From contig JAGHBI010000031.1 of assembly GCA_021161055.1 (NCBI GenBank), forward strand, positions 1-8,439: a stretch of 8,439 nt of DNA, in the 5' to 3' direction. This DNA is from Candidatus Iainarchaeum sp. Lineage in GTDB: Archaea; Iainarchaeota; Iainarchaeia; Iainarchaeales; DTGL01. Shown here piece after piece: positions 1 through 5,500 of the stretch. Below the pieces are notes generated by a model. The model searched no databases, was not told the origin of the DNA, and worked only from the letters and a program-made list of their open reading frames with translations. The position numbers and the translations under genes are program-made. Position 1 is the first letter of the stretch. Every line of letters starts with the position of its first letter.

Positions 1-1232
1 CCGCTGTTCTGCTCTGTTATCTTTTCCAGCTCGATGGTAACAGAATCGCTGGCTGTAGCGACATTAATATCGACTTCTTTTGCGAAGTAACCTTCGCCTA
101 TAGACCCTTCCTTTTTTGCGGTAACTTTATAATGCCCAAACTCAAACAGTGCAAATCTTGCAATGCCGTTTTCCTGCGTTTTCTGTTCAGCTAATGTTCC
201 GGATTCATTCGAAAGCTTTACTAATGCGCCATCTATAGCGCTCTTTGTTTCGATGTCAAGAACTCTCACTAATAAAGATGCTTTTATTTCCCTCTGCATT
301 TCTATACTCAGCTCTGTGGTCTGATTTGCAAATACCTCAGCGGTAGCGCTGCTTGGTGCATAATCTTGCTGAGGGTCATTTACATATACATTATAACTTC
401 CAGGTAAAAGATCATGAAACTCAACAAGCCCATAGCCCTGTGTGAATCTGTATTCCTGCTTACCAGCGCGCTCTATCGTAACCTTAATATCCTTGTTGAG
501 TATTAAGTTCTGCTTTTCATCCACCACGCGCACTCTGAGCTTGCCTTTCGGCAGTTCAATCTTTTTTAGAAAAATAATTATTTCGCTGCCATGCATGCTT
601 GCTACTCTTTCGCGCTCATAACCTTCAAGCTCGGTTTCAACAGTTATGTCGCCGCAATTTAGAGGCAGTGTTACCTCTATTATTCCATCTCTGTCAGAAT
701 CAATCTCATCCCAAGGGAGAATAGCCCTATTGGCACATTGTATCCTCGCTTTTATAAGTTTTCCCTTTATGAGCCCTTTCTCATCCTCGAACCTTATAAT
801 TCTTTTTTCAAGAGGCTTTTCTCTAAGCCTGAGCACCAAAGTTTCCTTTCTATCCTCCTCGCCTATAGAGAATGTCTTTTCTACGCTTTCGTAGAGGTCG
901 CTGGTAACAGAGACACGCACCTCTGAATTTGGTTTTACCGAAATTATTGCCCTGCCCTTAGTATCTGTAACCTTTTTTACAATATTACCGTCTATTGAAA
1001 ATATTACCTCGAGCCCTTGCAAAGGCTCATTGCTTTCATCCTTAAAATACACTGAAAGCTTAACAAAAACTTCTTCAGGCTGTTTTGGTTGCGCAAACAA
1101 AAGAAAAAAGCCAGCTATGAGAAGCACTACTAGAAGCAAAAGTAGAGGCGGGAAACCAATCTTCTGTTCTAATGCATAATAAGACTCCTTCACTGCTTCG
1201 CAAAACTCCATAAGGTTATCTCTTATTGACAC
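1..1232 (-). CDS. Signal-anchor surface protein with tandem carboxypeptidase-regulatory-like Ig modules, 3'-partial
   Basis: The frame is open to the left window edge, giving 410 residues of an unfinished protein. I start it at the GTG at 1232 because an AGGTGG motif lies seven bases upstream and an in-frame TAA lies just before that. An ATG seven codons later (1211) is the alternative start and has no comparable motif. Residues 1-26 are hydrophilic, with basic and acidic residues, and are probably cytosolic. Residues 27-47 are a strongly hydrophobic helix, and the rest would be outside the cell. Four Ig-like beta modules follow at about 55-137, 142-223, 225-312 and 315-403. Each shows the usual pattern of strand, D-x-N/D-G turn, then a GxY or GYE strand near its end. 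C166 and C193 in the second module may form a disulfide. From memory, the cytosolic tail (EFCEAVKESYYALEQK) resembles tails of large DPANN surface proteins, but I could not check this. No enzymatic motif is present. The gene is probably co-transcribed with the giant gene upstream, and it looks like that gene's paralogue. Confidence 0.9.
   Translation of the reverse strand, partial: MSIRDNLMEFCEAVKESYYALEQKIGFPPLLLLLVVLLIAGFFLLFAQPKQPEEVFVKLSVYFKDESNEPLQGLEVIFSIDGNIVKKVTDTKGRAIISVKPNSEVRVSVTSDLYESVEKTFSIGEEDRKETLVLRLREKPLEKRIIRFEDEKGLIKGKLIKARIQCANRAILPWDEIDSDRDGIIEVTLPLNCGDITVETELEGYERERVASMHGSEIIIFLKKIELPKGKLRVRVVDEKQNLILNKDIKVTIERAGKQEYRFTQGYGLVEFHDLLPGSYNVYVNDPQQDYAPSSATAEVFANQTTELSIEMQREIKASLLVRVLDIETKSAIDGALVKLSNESGTLAEQKTQENGIARFALFEFGHYKVTAKKEGSIGEGYFAKEVDINVATASDSVTIELEKITEQNS
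24..1070 (-). other. Four Ig-like modules of the downstream protein
   Basis: Modules lie at about residues 55-137, 142-223, 225-312 and 315-403. Typical strands are NEPLQGLEVIFSI in the first, LEGYERERV in the second, LLPGSYNVYV in the third and FGHYKVTAKKEG in the fourth. The order and the C166/C193 pair of module two parallel modules one and two of the giant protein. The array continues beyond the left edge, so the total number is unknown. Confidence 0.75.
1092..1154 (-). other. Signal-anchor transmembrane helix of the downstream protein
   Basis: Residues 27-47 (counted from the GTG at 1232) are an uncharged run of Leu, Val, Ile, Ala and Phe after KIGFPP, ending at AQPK. The short charged N-terminal tail and the lack of a clear cleavage motif fit an uncleaved N-in anchor that leaves the Ig array outside the cell. 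Confidence 0.85.
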
Positions 1233-1239
1233 CTGGCAA

Positions 1240-1245
1240 CCACCT
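1240..1245 (-). promoter_or_regulatory. Ribosome-binding site AGGTGG for the downstream gene
   Basis: On the minus strand AGGTGG stands seven bases ahead of the GTG at 1232. It matches five consecutive bases of the archaeal/bacterial AGGTGA Shine-Dalgarno core. It decides the start in favour of GTG over the ATG at 1211. It lies in the 26-base gap after the TAG of the upstream gene, which suits re-initiation or translational coupling within one mRNA. Confidence 0.7.
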
Positions 1246-1258
1246 TAATATTAATAGT

Positions 1259-2557
1259 CTACTCTGATTTTATACATTGTCCTGGAACGCTTTCTATAGT
1301 GCTTGCTAGTGTTGAATTCGTGAGCTCTTGCGGATTCCAGAAGAACGTTGCTTTTGCACTGTTGCCAACACCCGCTATGCATACCTTCTTTTCTTCCACA
1401 AGCTTCAGAATCTTCTCCACCGAGGTTATTGCAAGCCCTTCCACGCCAGAAAGTTCAACCTGTTTTCCTATGCCTTTGGGTGTTATAAATACTGCATCAT
1501 CTGCTGCTTCAACTATTTCTAAAATGCTTGTGGTATTCTGAGGTGTGAAGAGAACACTTTTCAGGAATACGTTGCCTTTCCTTTTCACATCACACCATTC
1601 TATGCCATACTGGTGCGTATCAAAGCTTCCTGCACATCTCACTCTGCCAACGCCGCCTCTCACATCGCGCCTGCTATCAAACGCTTCGGTTACTTCTGCA
1701 TCGCTGAAGTCTTTACAGCCTTTGCCTATGCCAGTCCATGTTGTTAGATAGCTCGAAGCTTCCTGTGGCTGGTAATCTATAGTAAGCTGGTAGAACGCAT
1801 ACGCCTTGTTTCTTTCACCACCTGAAACCTTCAGTATTATAGGTGTTGCTACACTTGGGCTGTATATAAGGCTTACTCCATCAGAGCTTTTCTCTATATC
1901 GAGCAGCACGCCTCTCGCATCATTGTTCAGGGTCTTGAAATCCTGAACCATTCTGGCCTCAATCCAGCCGCCAGGTATCGGTACAGAATTCGCTATTGTG
2001 CTTGTTCTTATTGGCTGGTGAATATCCTCATTTATCAGTATTACTTCTTCAGATTTCTGTCTGAAGTTTACCCCATAGCCCTGCCTCCCATTCTCGCTGT
2101 CGACACCAACAAGCCCATCGAAAGGCATATAATAGAACACTGAATCAGGCTCTGGTGTTTCCAGCCTCACAAAGCTTACCTCTATCTTGGCATTGGGCTC
2201 GGTGCCATCAAACAGGCACCAGCAATCATTATTGTATATTATGTTTATCTGCACCTGGTATTTCCCTGCAGGCAGATAACCGAATTCAGCTCTTAAGAAT
2301 GGTGATTTAAACTCAAATAATTCCTCGCTAGCAAAGTATCTGCCCAATCCGGTTGTGCCCTTATACCACAACGGTGTGCTGAAGAAGTCTTTTGTCTCAG
2401 AGAACTCATGGAAATCCTTCCTGAAGTCAAGCGTATAGCCATCCTGAATGAGATATGCCTTAAAGTTCGTAAGCTCAGCAGCTTTTTTCAGGTTTGCATT
2501 GTTGGGATTTGCGGCTATAAACTCATCCAAGCGCGAGGTGCTGTAAGGCTCGCACTT
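1259..2557 (-). other. C-terminal domain of unknown function in the giant protein
   Basis: The last 430 residues (1951-2382) are a separate, mixed alpha/beta region unlike the Ig arrays. Distinctive stretches are FRKDFHEF near 1995, WYKGTTGLGRYF near 2014-2024, LPAGKYQVQINI near 2045-2056, FYYMPFDGLVG at 2091-2101, GRQGYGVNF at 2107-2115 and FFWNPQEL near 2355-2362. The cysteines at 2062/2064 (DCWC), 2231, 2258, 2272, 2343 and 2378 could form disulfides. The chain ends hydrophilically, with no membrane anchor. I do not recognise a named family. I have a vague memory of the FDGLVG/GRQGYGVN pair in other DPANN giant proteins, which is unverified. Confidence 0.55.
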
Positions 2558-5500
2558 TTCAAATACGCCTGCTGCGCTTCCCACTATAAACTTCGTGAAT
2601 AAACTATCATTTCCAAGGTTTTCGTTCTTGCATTCTGCTTCACAGGTGTTGAGCTGTGGGTATACAGTTACTGTTGCTGTATAAAGCCCTTCTTCGAGCT
2701 CTGTGAATGTGCAGGAAACCTCGCTTTCGCTTATCAGCTGAACCGCCTTTTCACCTTCGGGGCAGGTAATGCTGGTTGGGCTTCCGTCCTTCTGCACTGT
2801 TATTACAGCATTCACAGTCATCTCCTGGTTATTATTGCTTTTGATTGTTCCTATAACAGTGGCATTCTTGCCACTCTTTTCAATTCTTATCTTTGTAACA
2901 GCGACATCGAGCTTTAACGAATCCAACTCCTGCGTTTTTTCGCTTAGGATTCCCTCAGCAGATGGGCACTTCAGTTTCTGTCCTCTGAGCAGTTCATCGA
3001 TCTTCTTTATCTTCTTCAGGAGTTCGATGCTGAATTGTGTGGCATCACAATAGGTTTCCTTTCCCCCTTCATCGCATTCATCAATATCAATATCTTTCCA
3101 GTTCCATTTCAGCTTTATTTTTGGAACCGCATTGGGCCCTGTAGCACCAACAAGGCCTGCAATCTTACAACCAGCTTCAGGCCTGACAACTACTTCTTGG
3201 GGCTTTGGTTTATATGCATTAAATTGTAAATGGAACTTCTGCATGAACGCTTCGCCACCGCTAACCACTGGCTCCATCTCGCGCATCTTTTCAGCATCTT
3301 TCTTCTTCTTTATTTCATAGTGGGTATTGTAATCAAGCCTTGTGCCCTCGACCTTTAAAATTCTGTATATGGGTTTATATGGTTCCTCCTGCTCTATGCC
3401 ATTGTTTTTGAAAATCACCTCAATTTTTTCAACTCCTAATGGTTTATCCTGCGTTGTTTCAACCTTGGTTTCGCCTTTTTCAACCAATATTCGGGTTTCT
3501 TCCTCCTCTTCAAGGTCCTTCGGAATTACAAGTTTAAATGCTTCCACTACAAGGTCCTTCACAGCTACAGGTACTTCAAACTCACCAACATTTTGGCTCT
3601 GCTGCCAGTAAGTGAAAAGAGTTCCGGCTACGAAGCCGACCACTGCGCCTGTCCATGGGTCATCGATATTTAGCAATTCTCCAATCAGATCAAACCCGCT
3701 TCCAACAATATCGCCAATGCTCTCAATTGTTATAAGCCCTGTTGGTGCCGTTGTTCTTGCCGAAGGCTTTGTAAGTATTGTATCAAGCTCTGCCTCAGAA
3801 GCTATGCATTTTTTGGTGCAGCAGCTTGTATTGCCAACAGAAACGATATTTCCCGGACAAATCTCGTTGGCTTCACAGTGGTCATACTGCCTGTTTGCTT
3901 TCTTGCAGATAGAATCCGCGCTTTCAGTTGCTGAACTTTTACATCTGCCCGAACAGCAGGTTATGCCAGAAACTATGCGCTCGCGGCCATCGCAAAGACC
4001 GGGCCCGCAGTATTTATAGCCCCGCTTTTTGCAGGTATCGGCTTTGAGATTTGTTCCTTCACTTATGCACTGTGATGCGCAGCAGGTAACGTTCTTTACA
4101 ACCTTTATCCTTTCGTCTTTGCAGAGCATCTTTGTACCGCAATACTCTAGGCCAGCATCGCTACATATCGTAGATGGTAATGGATTGCCAAAGAAGTCCT
4201 TGCCATGCCTTGTTGCCTGAACACCGCCATAGATAAAACCAGCGATTGCCCAGAGAGCACCTGTTTTCATTGCTTCCAGCCAGTTGCGTTCATCATAGCT
4301 TATTGTAATCTCTTCTTTCTTCTTATAACAGTCATTTATCAGCAAGCCTACATCGAATCCATCGTATGGATTATTGAGGTCATCGTAAATGTCGAACTCG
4401 TAGCGGTTCAGGCGCAGGCAGCCGTCAGGCTCTACTATAACCCTTATAAGCTTTCTTACGGAATAGTCGCTTTCCCCTACTGTTTTCGTTTTGACGTATA
4501 TTGGGTACTGCCCTGGAATTTCTTCAGGAGGCAATACAGTTATCGTTTTGGAATCATCCGCTTCTAATGTAAATTCTTTTTCTGAAAGGTTTAGCTCAGA
4601 ATCCAGCAGGAAGTCGACTGGAACCTGACAGCCTTTCGTCTCTATAGTGAATGTTTCTTCCTCGTTGTTTTGAATCCTTATAACGTCCTTATCAAACCTT
4701 ATGCAATTATCAAGGCTTATCACATCAATCTCTGTTTCAATGCTTGCTGTCAGAACCTCTTTTTCAGTTTCTGTGGGGTGCTCAGCACTTATAATTATGG
4801 TGGCTTTTGCAGTTCCTGTTATGCCTGCATCAGGTGCAAATGTAAGCATCGCCGGCAGCTCTTCATCCTCATTTAGCGTACCTCTCAAAATCTTGAAGTA
4901 TGAACCTCTAAGCTCTATGCTACTGTCCGCTATTTTAACGTAATAATCACCAATCTGGTTGCTTTCCCATTCAATCTTAGCGCTCAGGTTTTTGAGTTTT
5001 ATAGGTTTGCCGTTTAATGTGCATGCATTTCTTATTGAAAAGCCTGTGCTGACCTCGTTGCTTTTGGTTGATGCTTTCCAATCGTTTATGCTAACTATGA
5101 GGCATTCTGGATTATCAACTTCGCCGCCAAGGCCGATGGTAATACTCACCTCGCTTTCGCTGAGCCATGCGTGGCCATATGCTGAAACAGTTGCAATAAG
5201 CTTGCCTTCAAGGTTCTTCCTTTCGCTCAGCATTTTTCCGAAATCGCTAAGTGGCACCTTCAAGGCTATGTCAAGTTTATCCCGCGGTGCAATAATCTTT
5301 CCGAAGTACTCCGAGGCAAGCCAGTCATGAACCTTCTGATCATCTATAATGCCGAAGAAGTCACCGACAAGCTCTATCGAATTCAGCTTCAATGGCATCT
5401 GTGTTTTATTAAGCAACCTAACTGTTACGGTATCCATGGGCTTTGTGTGAACATTAAGCTGCAGACCTATCTTTTCAGGTTCTATTGTCAGCACAGTTGC

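Noticed and set aside
1245..1254. Perfect palindrome TTAATATTAA in the gap between the two genes
   Set aside because: It could be a TATA-like element or operator, but it is only ten AT bases and sits right next to the ribosome-binding site, leaving almost no room for a leader. Chance is a sufficient explanation.
1233..1258. Transcription terminator between the two genes
   Set aside because: The 26-base gap holds no GC-rich hairpin and no T-run on the minus strand. Co-transcription is more likely.
3612..4019. A 135-codon plus-strand frame opposite the Cys-rich repeats
   Set aside because: Antisense shadow. Its Ser/Pro/Gln-rich composition mirrors the opposing Cys, Gly and Thr codons, and no coherent fold or start signal is visible.
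3806..4165. Cys-rich repeats as zinc fingers or ferredoxin-like clusters
   Set aside because: There are no CxxC pairs or CxxCxxCxxxC patterns. Each copy ends in CC-x3-C in a protein with an export helix and glycosylation sequons, so disulfides are more likely.
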